Shown: positions 1 through 8,670 of the stretch, one piece after another | Layout of the letters: each line of letters opens with the position of its first letter | Numbering within the stretch: the stretch's first letter is position 1 | Origin: Ignavibacteriales bacterium | Lineage (GTDB): Bacteria; Bacteroidota; Ignavibacteria; UBA10030; UBA8401 | Assembly: GCA_026390635.1 (NCBI GenBank) | Contig: JAPLFO010000139.1 | Coordinates: 1 to 34,332 of the forward strand | Reading direction: 5' to 3' | Length of the DNA stretch: 34,332 nt | The notes under the pieces: model-generated | What the model was told of the DNA's origin: nothing | The model's database searches: none | What the model saw: only the letters and a program-made list of their open reading frames with translations | Position numbers and translations under genes: made by a program

Positions 1-2602
1 CAAGGCTGAGCGCAACGGCCATGTCGCTGAACATGTCACGCATGTTTTCCGCATCGCCGCCGTAGAACACTGAGATTCCCGGAGGGATGCCGGCTTTCTT
101 CACGGCCGCCTCAACTGCTCCCGTCACTTCTCCAAGAGCCACGGATCCGGAGAGATTGGTTGAAACGGTGACAAGCCTCATACGGTCTTTGCGTTGAATT
201 TCTGACGGACCCTTTCCATACCTCACAGCCGCTACCTGGCTCAACTGCACCGGTTGGCCGAAATGATTAAGCAGCATAATCCTGCCGACGTCTTCGGCGC
301 GCACGCGGCTCTTCTTGTCCAGCACAACGCGTGTATCAAATTCTGTGTCGCCGTCCTGAAATTTTGTCGAGACGTCGCCTTCCACCGCCGTCCGCACGGC
401 AAGTCCTATTTCCGCCACGGTGAGTCCCATCTTCGACGCTTTCTCGCGGCTTACTTCAATCTGCACTTCCGGCTTTCCCTCTTCCCAGGAGGAGACGGCA
501 TCTGCGGTTCCCTTGGTGGATGCAACGATCTCAGAAACTTTGTCGGAGAATTTCACTACGTCGTTCAGATCCGGTCCGAGTATTTCAATCTGCAGCGGCA
601 TCGCATTGGCAGATCCCCACATGCTCATCGTGCTGAAATTGGTCTTCAATCCCGGTATGACACTCAGTTTCTTCTGCAGATCAGAAATTACTTCTTTCGT
701 CGATTTCTTTCTTGCTCTTCGTTCCACCAGTTTTACCTGCACCTGGCCGAGGTTTGATTGTTCCGCGTTCTTCCATTGTGTCTGCTGCTTGCCGATGGTG
801 GACAAATAGCGAACAATACCCGGTTCTGCTGCAATAATCTGCTCAGCTTTTCTGATGGCCTCGTCTGTCTTCTCGATGGTGGTGCCGAGCGGCATGTCGA
901 GATTGACTGCAAATTCACCACGATCTGATTCCGTCATAAACTCTGAACCGATCAATCCAAGCGGCACCAACGATAGACTCAGGACCAACAATGCAGCGCT
1001 CACTGCAACAATGGTCTTTCGATGGTTGAGTGCCCAACCCAACGCGAACCGGTATCCGACTCCGAGACGATTCTGCCAGGATTCCAGAGCGTCAATTATT
1101 TTCCCGACAAAAGAACCGTGAACATGCTCCACCAATCGCATCCATCGCGATGCCAGCATCGGCGTTAACGTAAACGACACAAAGAGCGAGAGGAGCGTTG
1201 AGACGACAATCGTGATACCGAATTCACTGAAGATGCGTCCCACCATGCCGCCGATGAGAGAAATCGGCAGGAACACCACGACGTCCACCAGTGTGATGGC
1301 AACTGCGGCAAATCCGATCTCGCTCCGGCCATTGACTGCAGCTGTGCGGGGATCTTCTCCCTTCTCCTGATGGCGGTGGATGTTTTCCAGCACAACGATA
1401 GAATCGTCCACCAGAATTCCTATCACCAGTGCCAGCGCCATCAGTGATAACAGATTCAGTGTATAGCCGAAAACATACATGAAGAAAAATGTTGCGATCA
1501 GCGACGTCGGAATCGACAGAAGCACAATCAACGAGTTTCTGAAACTGTGCAGAAACAGAAAGAGCACTGCCGCGACCATGAGAATTGAGAGAAACAAATC
1601 CCGCTGTACTTCATTCAACGAATTCTTTGTGAACTCTGTAATATCTTGGGCGACGGTAAAGTGGATATTCCCGCCGTTTTCTTTTTCCAATTGCTTCATG
1701 CGCTCGCGCAGACGTTCGCTCGTTCTGACGGAGTTGGCATCGGATTGTTTCTGCACTGTGAGTGCAATCGAAGATTCGTTATTCAATCTGCTGAATGTAT
1801 AATTCTCTTTGTAGGTATCCTTGATGGCCGCAATGTCTTTCAAGAACACGGTGCTCGTGGGAGTCGAAGAGATCACGACATTGCGTAACTCATCGAGAGT
1901 CTTAAATTTCCCAGCAAGCCGGACGATGTACTGGTTGATCTTCTCGTTCACCTTTCCCGCCGGGAAGTCGAGATTCTCCGTCTTTAATGCCTGGGATACC
2001 TGCATGATGGATAATCTGTATGACTGCAGTTTCTCGTTGTCCACTTCAACACGTATTTCCCGCTCCTGGCCGCCCACAATGTTGACGGTGGAAACTCCTT
2101 CCACCTGTTCGAATGCCGGTTTGATTCTGTCTTTGGTGAACTGATAGAGTTCTCTCGACGACATGGTGCCGACAAGGGAAATCCGCAGAATTGGAAATGC
2201 GTTCATATCCGCTTTGGCGATGCGGGGCGCCTGAGCATCCTCCGGGAGTTTGTTGCGCACCATTTCCACACGCCGCTGCACGTCGTTCGTTACTTCGTCC
2301 ACGCCGGCGGAGAATTTGAACTGTGCAAGCACCAGCGAGTATCCTTCGAACGAGTATGATCGGACATTATCGAGTTTTTCGACTGAACTCACTGCTTCTT
2401 CCAGCGGTTTGGACACCAGTGATTCAATTTCTTTCGGACCGGCACCGGGATAGACGGTGACAACAGAGACGATGGGCCAGTCCATTTTCGGAAGAAGATC
2501 CACTCCCATCCGTGAATAGCCATAGATGCCCAGCACGGCGAGTGCGACGAAGATCATGGTGAGAAACGCAGGCCGCCTGATTGATATTTCGGTTATCGTC
2601 AT
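1..2602 (-). CDS. RND-family efflux permease (AcrB/HAE1-like), partial
   Basis: Inner-membrane proton-driven pump of a tripartite efflux system. The 867 codons in the window run from the ATG at 2602 to the window edge, so the C-terminal part of this family (usually about 1,000-1,050 residues) is missing. The start is typical for the family: MTITEISIRRPAFLTMIFVA, with TM1 right after the RRP turn. The TM4 motif GILVDDSIVVLENIHR carries the Asp pair of the proton relay. A GAGGAC ribosome binding site precedes the ATG. The gene is last of four in an operon with a TetR regulator, a TolC-like channel and a membrane fusion protein, 97 bases after the fusion protein. The presence of an adaptor and a channel supports drug or lipophile efflux rather than the single-component HAE2 type. 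Substrate cannot be read from sequence. Confidence 0.95.
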   Translation of the reverse strand, partial: MTITEISIRRPAFLTMIFVALAVLGIYGYSRMGVDLLPKMDWPIVSVVTVYPGAGPKEIESLVSKPLEEAVSSVEKLDNVRSYSFEGYSLVLAQFKFSAGVDEVTNDVQRRVEMVRNKLPEDAQAPRIAKADMNAFPILRISLVGTMSSRELYQFTKDRIKPAFEQVEGVSTVNIVGGQEREIRVEVDNEKLQSYRLSIMQVSQALKTENLDFPAGKVNEKINQYIVRLAGKFKTLDELRNVVISSTPTSTVFLKDIAAIKDTYKENYTFSRLNNESSIALTVQKQSDANSVRTSERLRERMKQLEKENGGNIHFTVAQDITEFTKNSLNEVQRDLFLSILMVAAVLFLFLHSFRNSLIVLLSIPTSLIATFFFMYVFGYTLNLLSLMALALVIGILVDDSIVVLENIHRHQEKGEDPRTAAVNGRSEIGFAAVAITLVDVVVFLPISLIGGMVGRIFSEFGITIVVSTLLSLFVSFTLTPMLASRWMRLVEHVHGSFVGKIIDALESWQNRLGVGYRFALGWALNHRKTIVAVSAALLVLSLSLVPLGLIGSEFMTESDRGEFAVNLDMPLGTTIEKTDEAIRKAEQIIAAEPGIVRYLSTIGKQQTQWKNAEQSNLGQVQVKLVERRARKKSTKEVISDLQKKLSVIPGLKTNFSTMSMWGSANAMPLQIEILGPDLNDVVKFSDKVSEIVASTKGTADAVSSWEEGKPEVQIEVSREKASKMGLTVAEIGLAVRTAVEGDVSTKFQDGDTEFDTRVVLDKKSRVRAEDVGRIMLLNHFGQPVQLSQVAAVRYGKGPSEIQRKDRMRLVTVSTNLSGSVALGEVTGAVEAAVKKAGIPPGISVFYGGDAENMRDMFSDMAVALSL

Positions 2603-2699
2603 AGAGTCCTCAAAAAACCGTGGATGATACTGAACACTGATTCTCCTTTGACTTCCGTGTGTGCGAATCATTACTCGCCGACGTGTTATCCGGCTTCAT

Positions 2700-3806
2700 T
2701 TATTTTGCAGAAACCGCAACACGGGTTCCATCTTTGACATTCTTTAGTCCAAACGAAATCAACTGCTCGCCTCTTTGTACGCCGCCGATGATCTGGTACC
2801 GATCCGTCGATCGGATGCCAAGCGTTACGGAACGCAGGTGCACAATTCCGTTTTCCACAACATAAACGCTGGGCGACTCTGCATCCGGAACGAGCTGTTC
2901 CTTCGATATGGACAGCGCGTGCTGAATCGTCTGCACCGTGATCACAGAGCGAACAAACATTCCGGCTTTCAGCGACCGTCCTTCGGTGCCATCGATCGCA
3001 ACTTCAACGGGATACGAATGACCCGTTTGTGTCTCGGATTTTGTTCCAACGGTATAGACTATTCCGGAGATTTCTTTTAATGCATCGGCATCGGCGCGAA
3101 CAACGGCTTTCTGTCCGGGACGAAGCCGCACAATCTCCTCCTCGGGAATGCTCAGTCTTATTTTGACTCTGTTCATATCGACAATATTAGCGATAGCTTT
3201 TCCGGGGCCCACCATTTCCCCCACCTCCACCAGTCTGGAGGCGATAATTCCGGACACCGGTGCTTTGATCTGGGAATCGTCCAATTGCTTCTGCGCATAT
3301 TTCAGTCCGACCTGTGCGGATTTATATTGGGCCTCTGCTGCACGCAGACCCAGACGATTTCCATCGAGTTCGACATCGGCAATATCTTTGCTTGCATAGA
3401 GTTTTTCGGCTCTTTGAAAGTCTTTTTCGGCTTTGTTCAGATTCACCTCCGCTGCCAGCAGTTGTGCTTTCGACTGTTCGACACCTATGGTCTTCAGTTC
3501 GTCATCCACGCGTACCAGCACCTGGCCAAATTTCACGGCATCACCGACTTTTACCAGTGTGCCGGTGACACGACCGGATGTTTCCGAGCTTACAATGACA
3601 TCGCGCCATGCAGAGACGGTACCGGTCGCGGCAACGATTTCACTCATTGATGATTCCGCCAATGGCGCCACTTCGACCGCCACAACAGCAACGCCGATGC
3701 TGCCTGTGTCTGTATTTTTTTCTTTCGTTCGCGCAAGAATTGCGATGACGATAATCACAACTGCCGCGATTCCTACGACCAGGAGTGTTCGTGAATTCTT
3801 TTTCAT
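2700..3806 (-). CDS. RND efflux periplasmic adaptor (HlyD/AcrA-like membrane fusion protein)
   Basis: 368-residue periplasmic adaptor that links the RND permease to the outer-membrane channel. An N-terminal hydrophobic anchor (about residues 7-25) has no obvious lipobox. It is followed by the lipoyl/barrel-sandwich halves: GTVSAWRDVIVSSETSGRV near residue 60 and DSQIKAPVSGIIASRLVEVG near residue 160 flank a coiled-coil hairpin (about residues 100-155). Beta-barrel and membrane-proximal domains follow. AAGGAT lies a few bases before the ATG. It sits 61 bases downstream of the TolC-like gene and 97 bases upstream of the permease, so it belongs to the same operon. Length is normal for the family. 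Confidence 0.93.
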   Translation of the reverse strand: MKKNSRTLLVVGIAAVVIIVIAILARTKEKNTDTGSIGVAVVAVEVAPLAESSMSEIVAATGTVSAWRDVIVSSETSGRVTGTLVKVGDAVKFGQVLVRVDDELKTIGVEQSKAQLLAAEVNLNKAEKDFQRAEKLYASKDIADVELDGNRLGLRAAEAQYKSAQVGLKYAQKQLDDSQIKAPVSGIIASRLVEVGEMVGPGKAIANIVDMNRVKIRLSIPEEEIVRLRPGQKAVVRADADALKEISGIVYTVGTKSETQTGHSYPVEVAIDGTEGRSLKAGMFVRSVITVQTIQHALSISKEQLVPDAESPSVYVVENGIVHLRSVTLGIRSTDRYQIIGGVQRGEQLISFGLKNVKDGTRVAVSAK

Positions 3807-3867
3807 GTATTTATCCTTGGTGTTGTATCTGAAATCTTTTTCAATTGCAGTCCCTCAGACACACTGT

Positions 3868-5235
3868 TCATTGAATCTGCTTCACCGTTCCCAGTGCGCG
3901 CGCCAGTTGTGCTTCTGCTGTCAGATAGTCATAGACGGCACCGACATAACTCGTTCGCGCCGCCGTATATGCTGTGGTCACATCCAGGACATCGATACTT
4001 GAGGCTCCTCCCATTTCGTACCGCCGTGTGACTGCGGTCAGCACCTCCTGCGCAACATGCAATCCTTTGTATGCCGCTTCTCCCCGTTTTCTCGCCGTTG
4101 CCACAGCCCATCGCGCGCTGGTTGCCTGCAGTACCAGGCCTGATTTGAAAAGGAGAACTTTTTCTTGTGTGCTTTCAAATTCGGCTTGAGCTTTTTGGAG
4201 ATTCGTATAGTCGCCAAAACTGTTGAAAACCGGAATGCTCACCTGCAGCGAAAATGCCCAGGGACGAATGCCGTCGAGCGAAAGAGTGTTATTCTTTTCC
4301 CAACCGTACTGAAATGCAAGATTAACGCGCGGCTGAAAATTGATATATGATTGTGAGACATTGAGATCGGCAAGTCGCAGATTCGACTCCATCACTTGCA
4401 TGGACGGATGCAACGTAAGCATGCTGAATGGAATACGCCCTCCTGGCGCATTTTCCGGCAAGAAGACGAATGAAGAATCTGACACAATGGTTTTTTCCAG
4501 GGAATACTCGGCCGGCATTTCCACACCCAGAACATCATTCAACTGCAATCGCGCCATGGCCTCATAGTTTTGTGCAGCGATCAGATTTCCTTCGTCGGCA
4601 GCGCGCTGTACTTCCCACCGGAGAATATCTGTTTCCGTGCGGCTTCCCAGACCGGCACGTCTTTTTGTTGTTTCCAGATAGCGGACGGTTCTCTCAAGCG
4701 ATTCTTTTGCAAGAGCAGCTACTTCTTCCGCTTTCAACACCGCATAGTACGCCGTCTTTGCGCGCGTAATCACATCCTGCTCCACGTCCTGATACGATGC
4801 GTTGTTTTTATCCAATAATGCGCCGGCGGCCTTGAAGCCGACGATCTCTGCTCCGCCATTGTACAGCGGCTGAATAATCGTCACATCGGTTGCGTACTGC
4901 TCTTTATAGACAAACGGCTTGATATTCGACAACAGCGCCGGCGGAATTCCCAGTGAGCCCGCAGCAGCCCTGATAAAGTCAATCGACGCGTTCGCACGAT
5001 CGTACGTCTGTTGATCAACCTGTGTATAGCTGGCAGTGACCTCCGCCTTCGGCAGAAAATTTGTATAGGAATTCAATCTTCCCCATCGCGCCGCTTCCAC
5101 GGAGTACGCTGCACTGCGGATTGAATGGTTGCGTTCCAATGCCATCGCAACAGATTTGTCTATTGTGAGGGATTCTCCCGCAAGGACAACGGACGAGACG
5201 AGAAAGAGAGCCGCTGCAATTTCTGTTTTTGCCAT
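3868..5235 (-). CDS. TolC-family outer-membrane efflux channel
   Basis: 455-residue outer-membrane factor, the exit duct of the efflux complex. The ATG at 5235 is preferred over an in-frame GTG at 5256 because AAGAGGAA lies directly upstream of the ATG and the protein then begins with a normal signal peptide (MAKTEIAAALFLVSSVVLAG). Two repeated alpha-helical halves typical of the family can be seen: an N-terminal one with a SVAMALERNHSIRSAAYSVE segment and a C-terminal one with LQKAQAEFESTQEK and a terminal SSIDVLDVTTAYTAARTSYV region. The start lies 28 bases after the tetR stop, so the two are probably co-transcribed. Having the channel gene inside the operon means the pump need not borrow a housekeeping TolC. 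Confidence 0.93.
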   Translation of the reverse strand: MAKTEIAAALFLVSSVVLAGESLTIDKSVAMALERNHSIRSAAYSVEAARWGRLNSYTNFLPKAEVTASYTQVDQQTYDRANASIDFIRAAAGSLGIPPALLSNIKPFVYKEQYATDVTIIQPLYNGGAEIVGFKAAGALLDKNNASYQDVEQDVITRAKTAYYAVLKAEEVAALAKESLERTVRYLETTKRRAGLGSRTETDILRWEVQRAADEGNLIAAQNYEAMARLQLNDVLGVEMPAEYSLEKTIVSDSSFVFLPENAPGGRIPFSMLTLHPSMQVMESNLRLADLNVSQSYINFQPRVNLAFQYGWEKNNTLSLDGIRPWAFSLQVSIPVFNSFGDYTNLQKAQAEFESTQEKVLLFKSGLVLQATSARWAVATARKRGEAAYKGLHVAQEVLTAVTRRYEMGGASSIDVLDVTTAYTAARTSYVGAVYDYLTAEAQLARALGTVKQIQ

Positions 5236-5263
5236 TGTTTCCTCTTGTTTTGTCACACTTTTG

Positions 5264-5941
5264 TCATTGCAGACGAAGCAGCCCCTTGTATTCTTCTTTT
5301 GCGGTGTCTGTCATCATTGATTCAAGTAACAGTGAATAGGAGAGTCTCAACGTCTCTTCGAGGTTGATGCCCATGACCTTATGCCAGTACTCACTGTTTG
5401 TATCCATCTGTCGATAGATCCCTGTCGCTGTTGCCCACACGATGATCCCGAACTGTTTGGGATCAATGTGCGAATGGAGGATACCTTCGCGAACGCCCTG
5501 GCTGATCAGATTCACAACGATCGACCATGTTTTCTCGTCGGCAGCCACACACTGATTTAACATCTCTTCTGATACCTGCTTGTGGAACTGCGGTGTTTCA
5601 AAAAAGGAGAACATCCGGAAATAATTTCGCTGTTCTTTGAAGAATGCATAGTATGCTTCTGCGATGTTGAGTATGAGCTTGACAGTGCTTTCTCCGGTGG
5701 AGATTGCTTTTTCGAACATGTTGCGCATGACCGCTTCACCGCGGAGGATGACGGCAAGGTACATATCTTCTTTGCTCCTATAATAGAGATAGATAGTGCC
5801 CTTGCTCAACTCGGCAAGATCAGCGATTTCGTCAACCGTGGCTGTCGAAAGACCCTTTTCGAAGAAGACCTTCTGAGCGGCATCCAATATAGCTTCCCGT
5901 CGGGACTCTCTTTCTCTTTCTTTTCTCTCAGTAATTCCCAT
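5264..5941 (-). CDS. TetR/AcrR-family transcriptional regulator, likely repressor of the efflux operon
   Basis: 225-residue regulator. The N-terminal TetR DNA-binding domain is clear: REAILDAAQKVFFEKG (about residues 15-30), TVDEIADLAELSKGTIYLYY (about 35-54) as the helix-turn-helix, then the SKEDMYLAV segment. The C-terminal helical ligand/dimer domain has no recognisable ligand motif. GAGGAAAAC precedes the ATG. It is the first gene of the operon, so it probably controls its own synthesis along with the pump. A candidate promoter and two candidate ATGACT-type operators lie just upstream. Ligand and substrate are unknown. Confidence 0.92.
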   Translation of the reverse strand: MGITERKERERESRREAILDAAQKVFFEKGLSTATVDEIADLAELSKGTIYLYYRSKEDMYLAVILRGEAVMRNMFEKAISTGESTVKLILNIAEAYYAFFKEQRNYFRMFSFFETPQFHKQVSEEMLNQCVAADEKTWSIVVNLISQGVREGILHSHIDPKQFGIIVWATATGIYRQMDTNSEYWHKVMGINLEETLRLSYSLLLESMMTDTAKEEYKGLLRLQ

Positions 5942-5954
5942 GTTTTCCTCAAAA

Positions 5955-5969
5955 ATGACTGAAATTCAT
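5955..5969. promoter_or_regulatory. Candidate TetR operator, downstream copy
   Basis: A 15-base imperfect inverted repeat, ATGAC-TGAAA-TTCAT, in the 5' leader of tetR between its candidate -10 box and the ATG. It shares ATGACT and the closing TCAT with the better palindrome at 6036-6050. A repressor here would block the tetR-efflux transcript. Assignment rests on position and similarity only. Confidence 0.35.
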
Positions 5970-5981
5970 TTTATTTACGAT

Positions 5982-6010
5982 AATATAGTAATTGGGTTGC
6001 GACCAAACAA
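5982..6010 (-). promoter_or_regulatory. Candidate promoter of the tetR-efflux operon
   Basis: On the minus strand a -35-like TTGTTT (6005-6010) and a -10 TATATT (5982-5987) are separated by 17 bases. This places the start of transcription about 30-40 bases before the tetR ATG, inside an A/T-rich gap. The same TTGTTT-N17-TATATT arrangement precedes the TPR lipoprotein operon at 10745-10773. Confidence 0.5.
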
Positions 6011-6035
6011 TAGATATTTATCTTAAACATATTTA

Positions 6036-6050
6036 ATGACTAATGGTCAT
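6036..6050. promoter_or_regulatory. Candidate TetR operator, upstream copy
   Basis: Palindrome ATGAC-TAATG-GTCAT with perfect 5-base arms. It sits between the minus-strand promoter of tetR and the plus-strand promoter candidate of the GxxExxY gene. The half TTGACTAATG recurs at 6071-6080, overlapping the plus-strand -35. Size and TGAC/GTCA arms resemble operators of TetR-family repressors. The divergent layout would let one repressor touch both genes. Confidence 0.45.
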
Positions 6051-6070
6051 CAAATAATTACAATGGCCGC

Positions 6071-6098
6071 TTGACTAATGTTATTATATTCGTATATT
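6071..6098 (+). promoter_or_regulatory. Candidate promoter of the GxxExxY gene
   Basis: TTGACT (6071-6076), a 16-base spacer and TATATT (6093-6098), about 30 bases before the ATG at 6128. The -35 overlaps a TTGACTAATG half-site shared with the palindrome at 6036-6050. Confidence 0.45.
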
Positions 6099-6127
6099 AT
6101 TGCGATAACGAAAACCAGGGGGGAACA

Positions 6128-6577
6128 ATGATCATCTACAAAGAAGAAAGTAATGCGCTCATCCGGGCATGTCGTGAAATCGATGACGAAATGGGATGCG
6201 GCTTTCAGGAGTATGTGTACCGGGAATGTCTCGCGATTGAATTCACGCTGCAATCAATCGCGTTCGAGTGTGACCGTTTGATCACATTTCGTTATGGAGA
6301 TGATATTCGGAAGAAAGAGGATGTTACCGGTTTTGTCTGCTTCGGAAAAATTCTTTTGGAGATCAGGGCGGTCTCCGCCCTTACCGATTCACATCGATCG
6401 CAGGCCATCATTGATCTTCATGCAGCGGGATTTGAACTCGGATTGCTTGTCAACTTCGGAACATATCCGCGATTGGAATACGAGCGATATCTACTGAACA
6501 CGGCGAAACGCTATTGTCGGGATTCATCATCGCCGCCCGATGAGAAGTCTCCTCGAAAAGTGTCGCCGGGCAATTAA
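6128..6577 (+). CDS. GxxExxY protein (PD-(D/E)XK-like fold) with degenerate catalytic residues
   Basis: 149 residues. The ATG at 6128 is chosen because a strong purine box (AGGGGGGAA) lies just before it; an in-frame ATG at 6071 overlaps the promoter candidate. The family signature is present as G25-F-Q-E28-Y-V-Y31, followed by ECLAIEF, and the conserved ending FELGLLVNFG is near residues 92-101. In usual members a DllV...E-x-K stretch supplies PD-(D/E)XK residues. Here the Asp position appears to be Gly68 and the E-x-K is E78-I-R80, so nuclease activity is doubtful. The family's biological role is unknown. It is divergent from tetR and converges with the EnvC-like gene. The tail from about residue 132 is polar and probably disordered. 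Confidence 0.82.
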   Translation: MIIYKEESNALIRACREIDDEMGCGFQEYVYRECLAIEFTLQSIAFECDRLITFRYGDDIRKKEDVTGFVCFGKILLEIRAVSALTDSHRSQAIIDLHAAGFELGLLVNFGTYPRLEYERYLLNTAKRYCRDSSSPPDEKSPRKVSPGN

Positions 6578-6616
6578 CGGTCCGGATCTCTACAATGTGT
6601 TCTTCACGCACCCGTA

Positions 6617-7864
6617 TTAGCGGCGCCTGTGGGCAAGCCAGTCTTCGGGGTCCTGTTTCTCTTTCTCTTTCCACAATTCGAAGTGGAGAAGATTGCCCGC
6701 CACGGAGTCTCCGCTCCGCGCAATGACACTTCCTTCCTTTACGCGCTGCCCTTCTATGACCGCGATATCGGACAGATGGGCGTAGACGGTTCTATAACCG
6801 CCGAAATGATTGAGGATGATAAGGTTGCCGTATGACGGAAGCCAGCGGATCATCGCCACTTCTGCTTCTGCGACGGCTTTGATGGGTGTACCGTGAGGCA
6901 CAGAAATATCGACACCGGTATTCTGTGTGACTGTTTTCAACTGAGGATGTACGTGGTCGCCAAATTGTGCGACAATATTTCCCAATGAAACCGGCCAGGG
7001 GAGCGCGCCGCGCTTTCCTCCGAAATCACTTGCAGGCGGTGCTTCTGTCGAGAGCTCTGCATACTTGGCTCCTTTTTGCCGTTCCCGCTCTAATGCGCGT
7101 TCACGTGCAAGGCGGGCTTCGCGTTCCTTGCGAATTCGCTCCTGCTCGATCAGGTCTGCAATCAATGTTGTCAGCTGCTCCGCCGCTTTTGTTTTCCGAA
7201 CCAACTCTTTTCGAAAAACGGATTTGTCTTTTCGAATATCCAATAGCGCCTGCCTGCGTTTGCTCGCATTCTCATGGACAGAGACTTGCTCCCGTTGTTT
7301 CTCGGTAATCACTGCTCTCTCTTTCGCCAACGACACCTGCAGATAGTGCTGCTGATGTTCGAGAAGCACTTTGCGATCCGTGATTTTACTTAGATCGTGC
7401 TGACGCTGCTCGGAAAATCTCCGCAAATACTGGATCCTGATGTAGAGCTGATTGACGGAATTGGAGGAAAGGAGCGTTTCGAAATCGTAGACGCGTCCGT
7501 ACTTGTACACAGAGCAAACATATTTTGCGTAGTGGTCTTTCAGCAACACCAATTGACGTTCGAGCGAATCGATGTTCGCACTGGTCGCCTCTATGGTCGA
7601 GCGTAAGTTCGTCTCCTCATCCGCCAGTTGCCCGAGAAGCGACTTCAGCAGATTCATTTGCCGCTCGTAGTCGTCGATGCGCTCGAGGGTCACCTTCTCT
7701 TTCTGCTCGCTGTCGCGGATGCGCTCTTCGTACTGTTCGATCTCCTGGCGGAGGCTTTCCAGCGCTTTTTCTTTCTTCTTGATATCGTCCCGGGCACCGT
7801 TGACGGACATCGCAACAGCCGCGACGAGTATTCCAATCAACAGGATGCGGGGGATGGATTTCAT
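6617..7864 (-). CDS. EnvC-like murein hydrolase activator (coiled coil + degenerate LytM/M23 domain)
   Basis: 415 residues: signal peptide (about 1-23), a long charged coiled coil (about 25-260), and a C-terminal LytM/M23 domain (about 295-405). Active LytM enzymes use HxxxD and HxH zinc ligands. Here the first motif is N315-T-G-V-D319 and the last is L392-L-H394-F-E-L, so two expected His residues are replaced while D319, H363 (YAHL) and H394 remain. That pattern matches EnvC-type non-catalytic activators of N-acetylmuramyl-L-alanine amidases in cell separation. The start overlaps the preceding stop by 4 bases (ATGA), implying translational coupling with the DUF4292-like lipoprotein. No amidase is encoded in this window. 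Confidence 0.88.
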   Translation of the reverse strand: MKSIPRILLIGILVAAVAMSVNGARDDIKKKEKALESLRQEIEQYEERIRDSEQKEKVTLERIDDYERQMNLLKSLLGQLADEETNLRSTIEATSANIDSLERQLVLLKDHYAKYVCSVYKYGRVYDFETLLSSNSVNQLYIRIQYLRRFSEQRQHDLSKITDRKVLLEHQQHYLQVSLAKERAVITEKQREQVSVHENASKRRQALLDIRKDKSVFRKELVRKTKAAEQLTTLIADLIEQERIRKEREARLARERALERERQKGAKYAELSTEAPPASDFGGKRGALPWPVSLGNIVAQFGDHVHPQLKTVTQNTGVDISVPHGTPIKAVAEAEVAMIRWLPSYGNLIILNHFGGYRTVYAHLSDIAVIEGQRVKEGSVIARSGDSVAGNLLHFELWKEKEKQDPEDWLAHRRR

Positions 7865-8670
7865 TGGGGTGTGGACGCTCCGCCGGCTTGCACACGAACG
7901 ACATCGTCGGGAATTGAAAGAGTCAGACGCCCGACCGGTTCGTTCAGGGTGACGGAATCGTAAAAGAGGGACATGGCAGAATTCATCCGGTGATTGACGA
8001 AACGGATGGATTGAGGCCGCGTTGCGCCGTCATCCAGCTGTTCGTAGTCATAAAACTCCTCGGTGAGCGCCTCCCCTGCGGCATCCAGCGCGGTCATCTG
8101 GACGATGCGCGCACTTCGCCGGTCGACAATGTACCGGCGGATTGTTTCACCCTGATGGAAATAGAGCATCGACATTTCATCCGCGTTGCCGATACTGTCG
8201 GGTATTGTTTCGCCGGCTCCGAACGTTCGCGTACCGCAAAACGCATTGATCACGTCTTCAGGCCGAAGCGAGAGATTCATCATCGCCGGCAACTTTTCCG
8301 GAGAGACATCCCCTTCCATTACTTCGTTTTTGAAATTATTGTAGAAGACGAATCTCTTCCCGGCGAACAATAGTGACGCAATGCGAATGCCGAACGGACC
8401 GGTGATCTGTATGCGCACGGAGTCGGGACGATGCAGCGTGAGATCCACCGTGGCAGAATTGGAGAAATCCGGAGACTCAATGGCAGCCGTGCCTCGTGCG
8501 TGCAATGTGGTTATCTCATCCACGCGATGATTGACGCGATCAATAATCTCCCGTGCGGAAGTACCGGCGGCAATCCCGGACTTTGAAAGATCGCGCGATG
8601 CGCTGCAGCCAACCAACAATAAGAGCAGTAGAAAGAAAGTGGTTTCCTGTGCGAAGGGGCGTCGGCTCAT
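7861..8670 (-). CDS. DUF4292-like outer-membrane lipoprotein
   Basis: 269 residues with a lipoprotein signal peptide ending in LLVGC (Cys22). The mature part has long amphipathic strands such as FSNSATVDLTLHRPDSVRIQ followed by GPFGIRIASLLFAGKRFVFY, consistent with a LolA/LolB-like half-barrel described for DUF4292. The family function is not established; a role in handling lipoproteins or lipid at the envelope is inferred from the fold. It overlaps the TPR gene upstream and the EnvC-like gene downstream by 4 bases each. The TPR / DUF4292 / M23 order is, from memory, conserved in Bacteroidota relatives, which supports the family call more than any single motif. Confidence 0.75.
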   Translation of the reverse strand: MSRRPFAQETTFFLLLLLLVGCSASRDLSKSGIAAGTSAREIIDRVNHRVDEITTLHARGTAAIESPDFSNSATVDLTLHRPDSVRIQITGPFGIRIASLLFAGKRFVFYNNFKNEVMEGDVSPEKLPAMMNLSLRPEDVINAFCGTRTFGAGETIPDSIGNADEMSMLYFHQGETIRRYIVDRRSARIVQMTALDAAGEALTEEFYDYEQLDDGATRPQSIRFVNHRMNSAMSLFYDSVTLNEPVGRLTLSIPDDVVRVQAGGASTPQ

